Assembly: GCA_002049455.2 (NCBI GenBank)
Contig: KV918949.1
Coordinates: forward strand, 86,755 to 150,754
Direction: 5' to 3'
Length of the DNA: 64,000 nt
Origin: Porphyra umbilicalis
Taxonomy: Eukaryota; Rhodophyta; Bangiophyceae; Bangiales; Bangiaceae
Part shown: in pieces, positions 1 through 8,478 of the stretch
Layout of the letters: every line of letters starts with the position of its first letter
Numbering within the stretch: position 1 is the first letter of the stretch
Made by a program: the position numbers and the translations under genes
Notes under the pieces: generated by a model
Database searches by the model: none
What the model was told of the DNA's origin: nothing
What the model saw: only the letters and a program-made list of their open reading frames with translations

Positions 1-1
1 C

Positions 2-784
2 CCCCGTGCGGGTGGGCGCTACGGTCGTTCGCGTCGTGTCCACCCCGAAGGTGGGTCGGTTCCCCTTATTGGGGGACGTTCGGGCCCGCTGTTGGCGTCC
101 CTTCTTATATTCTCTTGGGACGGGGCCGCCCAACTGGGGACCCCTCGGCCTGTGCGGCGCGCGGTGTGGGATGGCTTGGCCCGCTCCCTAGGGGAGCTCC
201 CCCCGATCCTCACCAACGGAGTGGATCACACCCTGATGATGGCCCTAAGCCGCACCTTGGTGCGGCTTCGCAACGAGATGGCCGTCATTGTGTCACGCCC
301 TATGAGTGACCGAGAAGCGGACGTGCTGTACTCTTTGAGTACAGCCGACTCGGTCCACCGCCTCTTGGCGGAGAAGTATGGCGCCGCCGTGGCAAAGACC
401 CACACCGTTTTGGCGGGATGGTCTATCCGCAACTTGGCGTTGCCCCCGGTTCCGGCCGGGGGTGGTATTTCGCCGGCGACGCCGCAGCGTCCGCCGTCCC
501 CGTCGCAACCCCACTACGGGGTGGGGTCTGGCTCTTCGGTTCAGCCCCATTATGGGGCCGGCTCGGGTTCGGTTGCCCCGTCCCCTTATGGGGCAGGCTC
601 GGGATCGGCTACCCCGTCCCATTATGGGGCGGGCTCTGGTGTTGCTATTCCGGTCCCTTTTGAGACGGCGACCGGTCCCTCGGCGACACCTCCGACCTTC
701 TCGGGGCCGGGGTATTACTCACGCGATGACGATCCCGGTCAGGGCTATACCCCTGACGTTGGTTGTCGCTCCGGGGGTTGGTGA
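2..784 (+). CDS. C-terminal part of an antisense ORF of a minus-strand chromovirus
   Basis: An open frame runs from the window edge to a stop at 784, so the 5' end lies outside. The first about 140 residues look ordered (helical stretches rich in Leu and Ala, with Trp and Tyr). The tail is low-complexity and contains about four tandem copies of a roughly 14-residue unit built on HYGAGSGS. It ends 130 bp before the minus-strand chromodomain ORF (915-1242), so the two converge tail to tail. This is the same arrangement as 8479-10824 against pol of the intact element. By eye the C-terminal part also resembles that ORF: a SW..TPR segment, then a Leu-rich helix, then a Gly/Tyr/Ser-rich tail. The product has no recognised function. 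In GC-rich DNA, ORF length alone is weak evidence. Confidence 0.5.
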   Translation, partial: PRAGGRYGRSRRVHPEGGSVPLIGGRSGPLLASLLIFSWDGAAQLGTPRPVRRAVWDGLARSLGELPPILTNGVDHTLMMALSRTLVRLRNEMAVIVSRPMSDREADVLYSLSTADSVHRLLAEKYGAAVAKTHTVLAGWSIRNLALPPVPAGGGISPATPQRPPSPSQPHYGVGSGSSVQPHYGAGSGSVAPSPYGAGSGSATPSHYGAGSGVAIPVPFETATGPSATPPTFSGPGYYSRDDDPGQGYTPDVGCRSGGW

Positions 785-914
785 CTTGTCACTGGGGGTG
801 CTTGGCACCCCTGTCCCTCGGTCATTGGTTGTGTTACCCTTCACCGCCTTCTTTAAGGGTAGGTGCCGCACTGTGGGGGAGAGTGCGAGAGGGCCCCGTA
901 GCGAATAAAGGGGC

Positions 915-1242
915 TTAGCCGCTCTTCTTTGTGACCCTTGTCTCCATGGCCGCCCGGGCGACTGGCAGATCTTGTACCCTTTTCTTGACTTGGTCAGAGA
1001 AGTATACCCCTTCCCGCGTGAAGGCGGGGAGTTTAATATTCTGCCGGGGACAGTATTTCCGGAGGGCTTCTCTCGAACGAGAAGAGGCAAATTGCCACGT
1101 GGCTTCCCCTTCGGGAAACCTAAACCATCTGACTAAGAGCTTCAATTGCCCGTCATCATTCCAACCATGTTTGATGAAAATTTCAAACACGTACTCGGGA
1201 CCATCCTTAACGTGGGTCTTCTCCTTGAAGACGGCTTGTGCC
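915..1242 (-). pseudogene. 3' end of chromovirus pol (chromodomain), truncated
   Basis: The minus strand encodes a chromodomain-like segment with the motifs EYVFEIF, LLVRWFRF and EATWQF, followed by a basic tail and a stop at 915. This matches the end of Ty3-type chromovirus pol, where a chromodomain follows integrase and is thought to direct insertion into chromatin. The upstream (right-hand) part is cut off exactly at 1243 by the LTR of the next element. The sequence beyond that element (12156 onward) does not continue integrase, so the rest of this pol is missing or rearranged. It is a remnant and not a working gene. Confidence 0.65.
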
Positions 1243-1972
1243 TGTGACGGTCCGTCACATGGCCCCCACACTCCGGGATCCAGATTCCCAGGAAATATGA
1301 CCCACTACAGCATATTTCAAAGTGTTCCGTTGGCGACCCACTAGTGATCATCTCGTGGCTCACCAACCACAACCGCAATCCCAATACTTCCCTGGGATTC
1401 GTAACCCCCTCGAGCGGGCCCCTACTTAAGGGCCTAATTTTGTGTAAACCCAACTTGGATTATCGACTTATGATACTTTGTGCCCCTGACTCCGGGGCGC
1501 CGCGAGGGTGTCACGTAGCACCCTCCCCCCCCGTCTCTACTCAAGGCGGTATCCAAAGCTTCGGCCGTCCTCCGGGTTATGGACCCAGTGGGCCCTGAGG
1601 AGAGGGCTTTCCGTGGGTCCTTTGAGGGTGTCTGAGGAGGGTTTTCCGAGGGTCCTTTGAGGGAGTCTGGGGAGGGTTTTCCGAGGGTCCTTTGAGGGTG
1701 TCTGAGGAGGGTTTTCCGAGGGTCCGAGGGGAACGGATGGAATAAGAGGGTGAGGCGTGAGTGCTGCCTCGAGGCCTTCGACGCGGGCAAGTAAACTTCC
1801 AGTCACACAACTCGTGTTTGTCGCTCGGGGCGCCTTCCCCCGGTCGACGCCGTGCGTGTGTGCTCTTAGGAGTGTCCTTCCGGGGCGGGTATTCCCCGAC
1901 AGGACTACCCGGCGACACGGTTTGGCTCGCCCCCCCCCCAACTGGGTGGGGTGGGCTGAGCGTGTTGTCACA
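1243..1972 (+). repeat. 5' LTR of the chromovirus
   Basis: It starts with the 17-bp palindrome TGTGACGGTCCGTCACA and ends in TTGTCACA, so the ends form a TGTGAC...GTCACA inverted repeat. It is matched almost throughout by 11427-12155. It contains three tandem 35-bp units (1615-1719). Confidence 0.93.
1615..1725 (+). repeat. 35-bp tandem repeat inside the 5' LTR
   Basis: Three units starting GGGTCCTTTGAGGG, each 35 bp, are followed by a partial GGGTCC. The same array is at 11798-11908 in the 3' LTR. It could be an enhancer-like array in the promoter LTR; that role is inference. Confidence 0.85.
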
Positions 1973-2765
1973 TTTGGTGGAGCAGCAGGGGAGGAAGGCA
2001 ACTCAACCTTCCTCGGGGTGGTGGCGGTGCGCCAACCCGCCTCGGGGGGAGCCTAGTTGGTCCTCCTCCCCTTGGTGCCTAGCGCTGCGGGCGGTGCCCC
2101 GCAACGCCAGGTTTGGCTGAGTCCGACCGGGTCGATGGCCGATGGGGGGGGGAATGGAGACCCCCTGGTGTCGAGGTGCCTGGTGCCGAGGCGGATGAGA
2201 TTACCCCCCCCGGAGGCGGATCGTCGGTTGACGATCACCACACCAGTGCCGGCACCACGGATGCAAGTGCCCGCGGGGCGCGGACTTTGTTCCAACCCTT
2301 TCCCCCGGGCCTCGATCCGACTGGGACTCGCCCCCCGGCAGGGGCCCCCTCGGGTAGTAATCACCCCGAGGCGGTCCTGTCGGGTGCTGGCACTCATTTC
2401 GGCGTAGGACAGCTGCCCGACGTTACCACGTGGGGCGGTGGGTCTGTGCCACCACCGGCACGGGAACCTGTGGGTGGAAGCTGTAGTCGTGCTCCCCCAG
2501 GTTCACGGAGTGCCAAGGGTGCCCCGGTGCTTGAGCACGGCGCCGGGACCCACGGTATCGGTCCCCCGGCCCTCGGGCCCGGTGCAAGATCCCCTCTAGG
2601 TGCTTGGGAGGGGGGGGCGATGCCAGGATCGGCACGGGAGCCTGCAGGCGGGAGCTCTGGTCGTGGTCCCCCAGGCTCAGGGGTGCCAGGGATGGCCCGG
2701 GTCTCGAGTGGCGAGACGCCGTGGCCGAGGTCGTTCGGTCCGAAGTTACCCGATCGCTAGTTACG
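1973..2765 (+). other. Leader of the chromovirus with open frames
   Basis: This is the GC-rich stretch between the LTR and the first in-frame ATG of gag (2766). A different frame is open from about 2113 to 2760. It encodes a Pro/Gly/Ser-rich protein with a degenerate internal repeat built on REP.GGS..R.PPGS. It overlaps the gag frame, which itself is open upstream of 2766. A run of seven or more G near 2611 could join the two frames if one base is missing or extra, which would give gag a longer disordered N-terminus. It may equally be untranslated leader. Confidence 0.4.
1975..1990 (+). other. Candidate primer-binding site
   Basis: Two bases after the LTR the sequence TGGTGGAGCAGCAGGG begins with TGG, as expected for pairing with a tRNA 3' CCA end. 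It does not match the usual initiator-Met site (TGGTATCAGAGC), and no tRNA identity can be assigned by eye. Confidence 0.4.
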
Positions 2766-4388
2766 ATGTTGAGGGGCTCTACGCCCAGGCCCGCTGAGCG
2801 GCGGGGCCGAGCCCGACGCTCTGCTCGTCGGCGCCGACGCGACAACTCGTCGTCGTCGTCGACAACTGACGTCTCCCGCTCGGGGGACGAGCCAGCTGTT
2901 GCGTCCCTACTTGGTGCGTTCCGTGCTACCCCTCCGCCGTCGACGGTGAGGGAGGGCACTCGGGGTATTGACCCGAGGGCCCAACCGACTCCTGACACGG
3001 CGGAGGGTGAGCAAGGCGGGGGAGCGGCGCGAGAGTTACTCCGGGGTATTGACCCGGGGATCCCGACGCAACGCTCCTCCGCGACCTGTCCAGAGGCTGG
3101 GGGATGGCCTACTGAAACCACCCCGACACCCCCAACTCGGGTGGTGCCGCCCAAGATTGTGGTGAACCACCCGTACTACCGGGTCATGTTCGATTGTGAG
3201 ACCTACGCGCTAGACAACAAGTCGGTTGCCTACACGCGGCGCCAGGCCCGTACTCTGGCCCGGCGCAAGAAAGAGGTGGCTCAGTCCTTCGGGGTGAACG
3301 ACGAGTGGGATGGTTCCCCCCCGGCCAAGGTCTTCCAGTTCTTGCGCAAGTTTGCCAAGGCCTGTGACGACAACAATATCTCCGAAGGCGAAGCCTTCTA
3401 CATCCTTCAAGACTTTACGAAGGAACCTCTCAAGTCAGAGGTAATGATGGTTATGCCAACTCGCCGGGCGGGTAACCCCGGCGAGGTCACTTCATACTTG
3501 GAGCTCATCAACTGGATGATTCGGCGTCACGTCGACGAGGCCTCGGTGGCTACTCTAGTCGAGACCCTGAACGTCGCGGTCCAACGGGACGACGAGGACG
3601 AGTTGTCCTTCGCCGAGCGCCTCCGCCGCCTCAACACCGAGTGCGGGTTCATGTACGGGGAGGGCGCCCTCAAGGGGCGCTTTGTGGAAGGTGTCCACCG
3701 CGGGGCGCGCGCCACTGTGCGCGAGCGCAACACCCCCGGCATGACTATGGCGGAGCTGGATCGCGTCGCCCAGACTCAGGGCGACGAACACCGCTGGCTA
3801 CGACTTGAGAAGCACAAGGAGCGGACCAAGGAGCGAGAAGCGCTCGCGGAGGAGGCCCGTCTCCGGCGGCAAGCTCGTGCGGCCGCCCTTCCCCGGATCA
3901 CTAAGGGGACGCGGGGTTATCAACCGCGGGACGCCCCTGTCCGGACCGTCGGGTCCGTGGGTGCCCCCACTCCGTGCCCCCGGTACGATGGGTCCCGACC
4001 CAAGACTCCGGGCGGCTCGACTCCCGGGGGCAACGGCAACCCGCGCTACCGCTCCCGACCGAGGGATGGGCCTTCCCGACCCAAATCCCGGACGGAAGAG
4101 TACCCTTGCTGGCAGTGTGGCAAGGTGGGCCATTGGGCCGAGGTGTGCCCCGACTTGGACGCACGCCTACGCGACCGATTGGCCATAGCCAGTCGGTGTT
4201 CCCCTCTCAGGACGTCCTCGGGCTTCCGCGATACCCCGCGAGCGGGCCGGCGAGTAGCCGTTGCCACTCCCCACGAGAACTCCAGCTCAAGCGGCGAGGA
4301 GTCGACGCCGCTTGAGAAGGGGGAACCGCAGACCGAGCCCGAGTGCGGACCCACCACCACCTCTGAGTCCGAGGAGGGAAACGAGTAA
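2604..4388 (+). CDS. gag: Gag polyprotein of the chromovirus
   Basis: The first ATG in this frame is at 2766, which is the likelier start; the frame is also open upstream. The protein has an Arg/Ser-rich N-terminal part and then a capsid-like helical region, about residues 190-400 counted from 2604, containing ILQDFTKEPLKSEV and FAERLRRLNTECGF. A basic linker and one zinc knuckle CWQCGKVGHWAEVC (CX2CX4HX4C, codons from 4107) follow. The C-terminus is acidic and Ser-rich. Gag forms the virus-like particle and binds the RNA through the knuckle. The stop at 4386-4388 lies 3 nt after a slippery heptamer, so a fraction of ribosomes should shift to -1 and make Gag-Pol. Confidence 0.88.
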   Translation: MGGGGDARIGTGACRRELWSWSPRLRGARDGPGLEWRDAVAEVVRSEVTRSLVTMLRGSTPRPAERRGRARRSARRRRRDNSSSSSTTDVSRSGDEPAVASLLGAFRATPPPSTVREGTRGIDPRAQPTPDTAEGEQGGGAARELLRGIDPGIPTQRSSATCPEAGGWPTETTPTPPTRVVPPKIVVNHPYYRVMFDCETYALDNKSVAYTRRQARTLARRKKEVAQSFGVNDEWDGSPPAKVFQFLRKFAKACDDNNISEGEAFYILQDFTKEPLKSEVMMVMPTRRAGNPGEVTSYLELINWMIRRHVDEASVATLVETLNVAVQRDDEDELSFAERLRRLNTECGFMYGEGALKGRFVEGVHRGARATVRERNTPGMTMAELDRVAQTQGDEHRWLRLEKHKERTKEREALAEEARLRRQARAAALPRITKGTRGYQPRDAPVRTVGSVGAPTPCPRYDGSRPKTPGGSTPGGNGNPRYRSRPRDGPSRPKSRTEEYPCWQCGKVGHWAEVCPDLDARLRDRLAIASRCSPLRTSSGFRDTPRAGRRVAVATPHENSSSSGEESTPLEKGEPQTEPECGPTTTSESEEGNE

Positions 4389-4424
4389 CCACCGGTGTTG
4401 GGCCCTCCCCGCGGCAACCGGTGG
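4376..4424 (+). promoter_or_regulatory. Programmed -1 ribosomal frameshift signal
   Basis: The heptamer G GGA AAC (4376-4382) fits X XXY YYZ, with GGA and AAC in the gag frame. After a 6-nt spacer that includes the gag stop comes CCACCGGT (4389-4396). Its perfect reverse complement ACCGGTGG is at 4417-4424, giving an 8-bp stem with a 20-nt loop. Pol is open in the -1 frame from before this point. Confidence 0.85.
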
Positions 4425-7400
4425 ACCCCACCCGGGACGTGGATAAGATGCCAGTACGCATCTTATCCCGACCCAAGGGGATCCGCCCCCGGGACGCACC
4501 CCTCCCGAAGGGGGTACGCGGCCAGAATGTGGTGGCCATCCTGACGGGGTCCAACTACCAGGTGGCCAGTCGCGTCTGGCTGGACGCGGGGCGTGAGCTA
4601 GCCCTCCGCGTCATAGTCGACACGGGGTCGTGTGTCTCCCTAGTACGGGAAGCGCTACTCCCCCCGGAGATGGAGTTGGCGCCCTTAGACGCGGCAACCG
4701 CCCAGTTGTTTGACGTGAATGGGGGACTCCTTCCCATCACGGGCACCGTGACTCTTACGGTGCGAGTCGGCACTTACTCCACCCCAGTCACGTGTGGGGT
4801 AGTGCCGGGCATGTCGGTCCCCCTGCTCCTAGGGACCGACTACACGGACGTCCATGTCCCCAATATTTGCGGGCCCAAGGGGTATATCCGGTTACTAAAC
4901 GGATGTAGGGTCCCCATCCTCCGTCGGGGTAAGACGGTGTCGTATGCCTGGGCGGACCAACCCCAGTCGGGGGCCGCTAGTGAGGCGGACACCAAGGTGC
5001 GCCTAGCACACGAGGTGGTTATACCCCCGAGGTCCCGGGGATACGTCCCAGTACAGACGTCATTCCAAGGGAATGGGGTCATCACCCAGCGCCATCGAGT
5101 GTATGAGCGCCACCGCGTGCATGTTGCAACTGGCACCATGGACTGCACCGCCAACCAGACGTGGTGGGTGGAGGTGACCCATACGGGGAACACGAGTAAG
5201 CGGCTCCCCAAGGGCATGGTCATGGGGCATATGTCGGCCTACTCCGGGACGGTAGCCGCCATATCCCGAGAGGACTGGGCTGCACTCAGCTCCAGTCCGA
5301 CCACAGCGCCCGACGCAACGGACCCCGTGGAGAAGCCGCACGTTCATACTTCGAACGCGCCCGAGGGGCTGCGGCCTCAAGTGCTCGCCCTACTGGAGAA
5401 GCACCGAGCCCTCTGGAGTGGGCACTTGGGCTCCATCAAGGCCACGGAGCACCGGATCAAGCTGAAGCCGGGCTCCAAGCCCGTCCGGCTCAACCCCTAC
5501 CGGATGGGTCCCCGAACTAAGGAACTCATCAAGGCCCAAGTCGACCGAATGCTCAAGCTCGAAGTTATAGAGCCCAGCCAGAGTGAATGGGCCAGCCCGG
5601 TGGTACTCATCCCGAAGCCCGACGGGAGTCCCCGGTTCTGCATCGACTATCGGCAGTTGAACGAGCGCACAGTACGCGACTCTTATCCCCTACCCCGGAT
5701 GGACGACTGCCTCGACTCCTTAGGGGATGCGCAGTTCTTTTCCACGTTGGACTGCAATGCGGGGTACTGGCAGATCCCCCTAGCCGAGGAGGATAAGCCG
5801 AAGGCGGCATTCACTTGCCACTGTGGGACGTACCAGTGTACGCGTCTTCCGTTTGGCCTGTGCAATGCCCCTGCCACTTTTCAGCGGGCTATTGACATGA
5901 TCCTATTCGGAGTCAAGTGGCAGAATGTGCTCGTCTACTTAGACGACCGCATCGTCTTCTCCGCCGATGCGGAGTCGCACCTGTCCCACTTGGACACGGT
6001 GCTCACCTTACTCAGGAAGCACGGGGTCACACTCAAGGCACAGAAGTGCCACCTCTTTACTAATGAGGTGGAGTACCCTGGCCATGTAGTACGGCCAGGA
6101 CGCTTGAGTGTTAACGAGAAGAACCTCAAGGCCATCAAGAAGGCCAGCTTCCCCCAGACCCAAACCCAACTTAGGAGTTTCCTGGGGATGTGCAATGTCT
6201 ACCGTCGGTCCACGGTAGACTTAGCTAAGACCGCGAAGCCGCTGAACAACTTGAACAGCGTAAAGCTTCCGAAGCGGTTGAGTCCCCCTACTCCGGAGGA
6301 ACAGAACGCGTTCGACAAACTACGCGAACAGCTATGCCACCCGCCCATCCTTGCGATATCGCGCAAGGAGGGGAAGTACATCATCGATGTGGACGCTAGC
6401 TACGACCAGCTAGGGTGCTGCCTACTACAGCAGCAACCCGATGGCAAGTACCTGCCCGTAGGCTACTTCAGTAAGGGCCTACTACCGGCGGAGAAGAACT
6501 ACACCGTCACCGAGATTGAGGGACTAGGTGTGGTGTGGGCGGTCGGTTTACTACGACCGTACATCGAAGGCACCAAGTTCCTCATCCGGTGTGACCACAA
6601 GGCACTGAAGTGGATACTAACCACGACGGCCTGCACCAACAATCGACTCAATCGTTGGCGCATCCTCCTCTCGGAGTTCGACTATGATGTGGAGTACAAG
6701 CCCGGCCCCCAACATGCGGTGGCCGACGCTCTGTCCCGCATCCCGACTGAGGGGCTGCACACGGGACCCATCTCCCAGGAGACCCCCACAGTCGGGGTGA
6801 CCACTCGATCGGGGGCGGTACTCGACCCCGGACTCCCCGAGAACAGGGAGACTGCCCGCATACCCCTGGGCGAACTAGTCCAGAGGCAGGCGACAGACGA
6901 GTTCTGTCAGGGGGTCAAGAAGTTACTTGACACCCCCACGCCCACGCGCTTCTACGAGAACGCAGATGGGTTGTTGTGCCGTCGCGGACACCGCGAGGGG
7001 ACCCAGCAGGTACTGGTCCCCCAGTCCCTAGTCAAGGACGTATTACGGGCGGAGCACTCCTCCCCCTTGGCTGCGCATCCAGGTGGGACGCGCATGTACC
7101 AGACCCTGCGGGACCAATACAACTGGCCCTCGCTGGCGATGGATGTGTTCGGGTGGGTGGCAGCTTGCCCCACCTGTGCTAAGAACCGGCTCATGGGTAC
7201 GCAGAGCAAAGCGTTCATGAGGTTGTTCCCCGCGACGGAACCCTTCGCAGCGCTGGCCATTGACTTACTTGGCCCCCTGCCCAGGACCCCCGAAGGATAT
7301 GAGTATATCCTCGTTATTTGTGACCGATATACTAAGGTCACTCGGGCGGTCCCGCTTCGAGACATCACGGCTCTGGATGTTCTCAGCGCATTCCTCGACA

Positions 7401-8341
7401 CGTGGGTTGCTAGCTATGGGATCCCCGATTCAGTTCTATCGGATAACGGACCCCAATTTGCTGCCGTACTCTGGCAAGGGGTACTCAAGACCCTGGGTAT
7501 TGACACTAACTATGCTACCCCTTACCACCCACAAACTAATGGGCAGGTCGAACGGTTTAATAAGACCTTAGTTAAGCAACTACGCCACTACGTAAGTGAC
7601 CACGTAGTTACGTGGTCCCGATACTTAAGCCTGGTAGTAACGGCTTACAATTCGCAAGTGCATGGTAGCACCGGGCAGATCCCCTTTGCGTTCGTAAGCC
7701 CCCGACGGCTTACTCCCGTGGCCCTGGAGCGACTTACAGCGGGTACCGACACCGGGGAGATAGTAACCCCCGGGCGAGCTAAGGAGAATTTCCTCCAGCG
7801 CCTTGACTCCCTTATCCCCCTAGTACGGGAGACCATGGAGAAGGCACAGGCCCGGTACAAACGAGCATTCGACAAGCGCGTGCAGACTCGCCGCGAAGCC
7901 CTCCAAGTCGGGGACTGGGTATTCGTGAACTCCCACGAGAACCAGGGGGGTAAGCTCGTCTTCAAGACACTGGGACCCTACCAGATCTTGAAGACAGACG
8001 GGCGTCGGCTTACCATCGAAAGTGACGATGGTATCCGGACCATCAATGGAAACCACGCCACCCGGGCCCCGGAACCACCGGAGGGGGACCCGGAGTGGGC
8101 GCGGGCACTGGCCGCGTGGCGGGTCCCGTCCCTCCCCTCATCGGCCAGTAAACCGATTGAGGCTGTCTTCGACCGCTTTGTCGGACAGGGGTACGATGAC
8201 CAGGAGCGACTCATGCTCAAGGTCAGGTGGTTCGGGTATGGACCCCGGGAGGACTCCTGGCACTATGTGGAGGACCTGACGGCTGAGAAGGTCCGCCAGC
8301 ACTTTGTGCGGCACCGGCTCACGATGAGAAGAAGGGTATAA
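4382..8341 (+). CDS. pol: Pol polyprotein: protease, RT, RNase H, integrase, chromodomain
   Basis: Expressed as Gag-Pol through the -1 shift; residue numbers below count from codon 4421. Protease has DTG at 67-69. Reverse transcriptase has a catalytic Asp at 444 (in STLDCNAGYW) and the YLDD box at 506-509. RNase H has Asp658, Glu700, Asp725 and Asp769. Integrase has an HHCC zinc finger (His879, His886, Cys916, Cys919) and a DDE triad at Asp948, Asp1008 and Glu1044. A C-terminal chromodomain (about 1244-1296) has LMLKVRWFGY and EDSWHYVEDL. Together these copy the RNA to DNA and insert it, with the chromodomain expected to steer integration to marked chromatin. No stop or frameshift is seen over about 1300 codons, so the gene looks functional. 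There is no good independent start; the only early start-like codon is a GTG at 4421. Confidence 0.95.
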   Translation, partial: RVTTGVGPSPRQPVDPTRDVDKMPVRILSRPKGIRPRDAPLPKGVRGQNVVAILTGSNYQVASRVWLDAGRELALRVIVDTGSCVSLVREALLPPEMELAPLDAATAQLFDVNGGLLPITGTVTLTVRVGTYSTPVTCGVVPGMSVPLLLGTDYTDVHVPNICGPKGYIRLLNGCRVPILRRGKTVSYAWADQPQSGAASEADTKVRLAHEVVIPPRSRGYVPVQTSFQGNGVITQRHRVYERHRVHVATGTMDCTANQTWWVEVTHTGNTSKRLPKGMVMGHMSAYSGTVAAISREDWAALSSSPTTAPDATDPVEKPHVHTSNAPEGLRPQVLALLEKHRALWSGHLGSIKATEHRIKLKPGSKPVRLNPYRMGPRTKELIKAQVDRMLKLEVIEPSQSEWASPVVLIPKPDGSPRFCIDYRQLNERTVRDSYPLPRMDDCLDSLGDAQFFSTLDCNAGYWQIPLAEEDKPKAAFTCHCGTYQCTRLPFGLCNAPATFQRAIDMILFGVKWQNVLVYLDDRIVFSADAESHLSHLDTVLTLLRKHGVTLKAQKCHLFTNEVEYPGHVVRPGRLSVNEKNLKAIKKASFPQTQTQLRSFLGMCNVYRRSTVDLAKTAKPLNNLNSVKLPKRLSPPTPEEQNAFDKLREQLCHPPILAISRKEGKYIIDVDASYDQLGCCLLQQQPDGKYLPVGYFSKGLLPAEKNYTVTEIEGLGVVWAVGLLRPYIEGTKFLIRCDHKALKWILTTTACTNNRLNRWRILLSEFDYDVEYKPGPQHAVADALSRIPTEGLHTGPISQETPTVGVTTRSGAVLDPGLPENRETARIPLGELVQRQATDEFCQGVKKLLDTPTPTRFYENADGLLCRRGHREGTQQVLVPQSLVKDVLRAEHSSPLAAHPGGTRMYQTLRDQYNWPSLAMDVFGWVAACPTCAKNRLMGTQSKAFMRLFPATEPFAALAIDLLGPLPRTPEGYEYILVICDRYTKVTRAVPLRDITALDVLSAFLDTWVASYGIPDSVLSDNGPQFAAVLWQGVLKTLGIDTNYATPYHPQTNGQVERFNKTLVKQLRHYVSDHVVTWSRYLSLVVTAYNSQVHGSTGQIPFAFVSPRRLTPVALERLTAGTDTGEIVTPGRAKENFLQRLDSLIPLVRETMEKAQARYKRAFDKRVQTRREALQVGDWVFVNSHENQGGKLVFKTLGPYQILKTDGRRLTIESDDGIRTINGNHATRAPEPPEGDPEWARALAAWRVPSLPSSASKPIEAVFDRFVGQGYDDQERLMLKVRWFGYGPREDSWHYVEDLTAEKVRQHFVRHRLTMRRRV

Positions 8342-8478
8342 GACAACTAACAACCCCCAGTACGGGGTACCCCTCGCACACACCCCCGACAATAGATCCA
8401 ACCCACCTAGGGACAAGCCCACAGGGGGCCGGGCTGCGCCTCACTGAGCGCCCCGGCGCCCCACTCAAACCTGGGTAC

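Noticed and set aside
1975-1990. Initiator-Met primer site for the chromovirus
   Set aside because: TGGTGGAGCAGC does not match TGGTATCAGAGC; tRNA identity left open.
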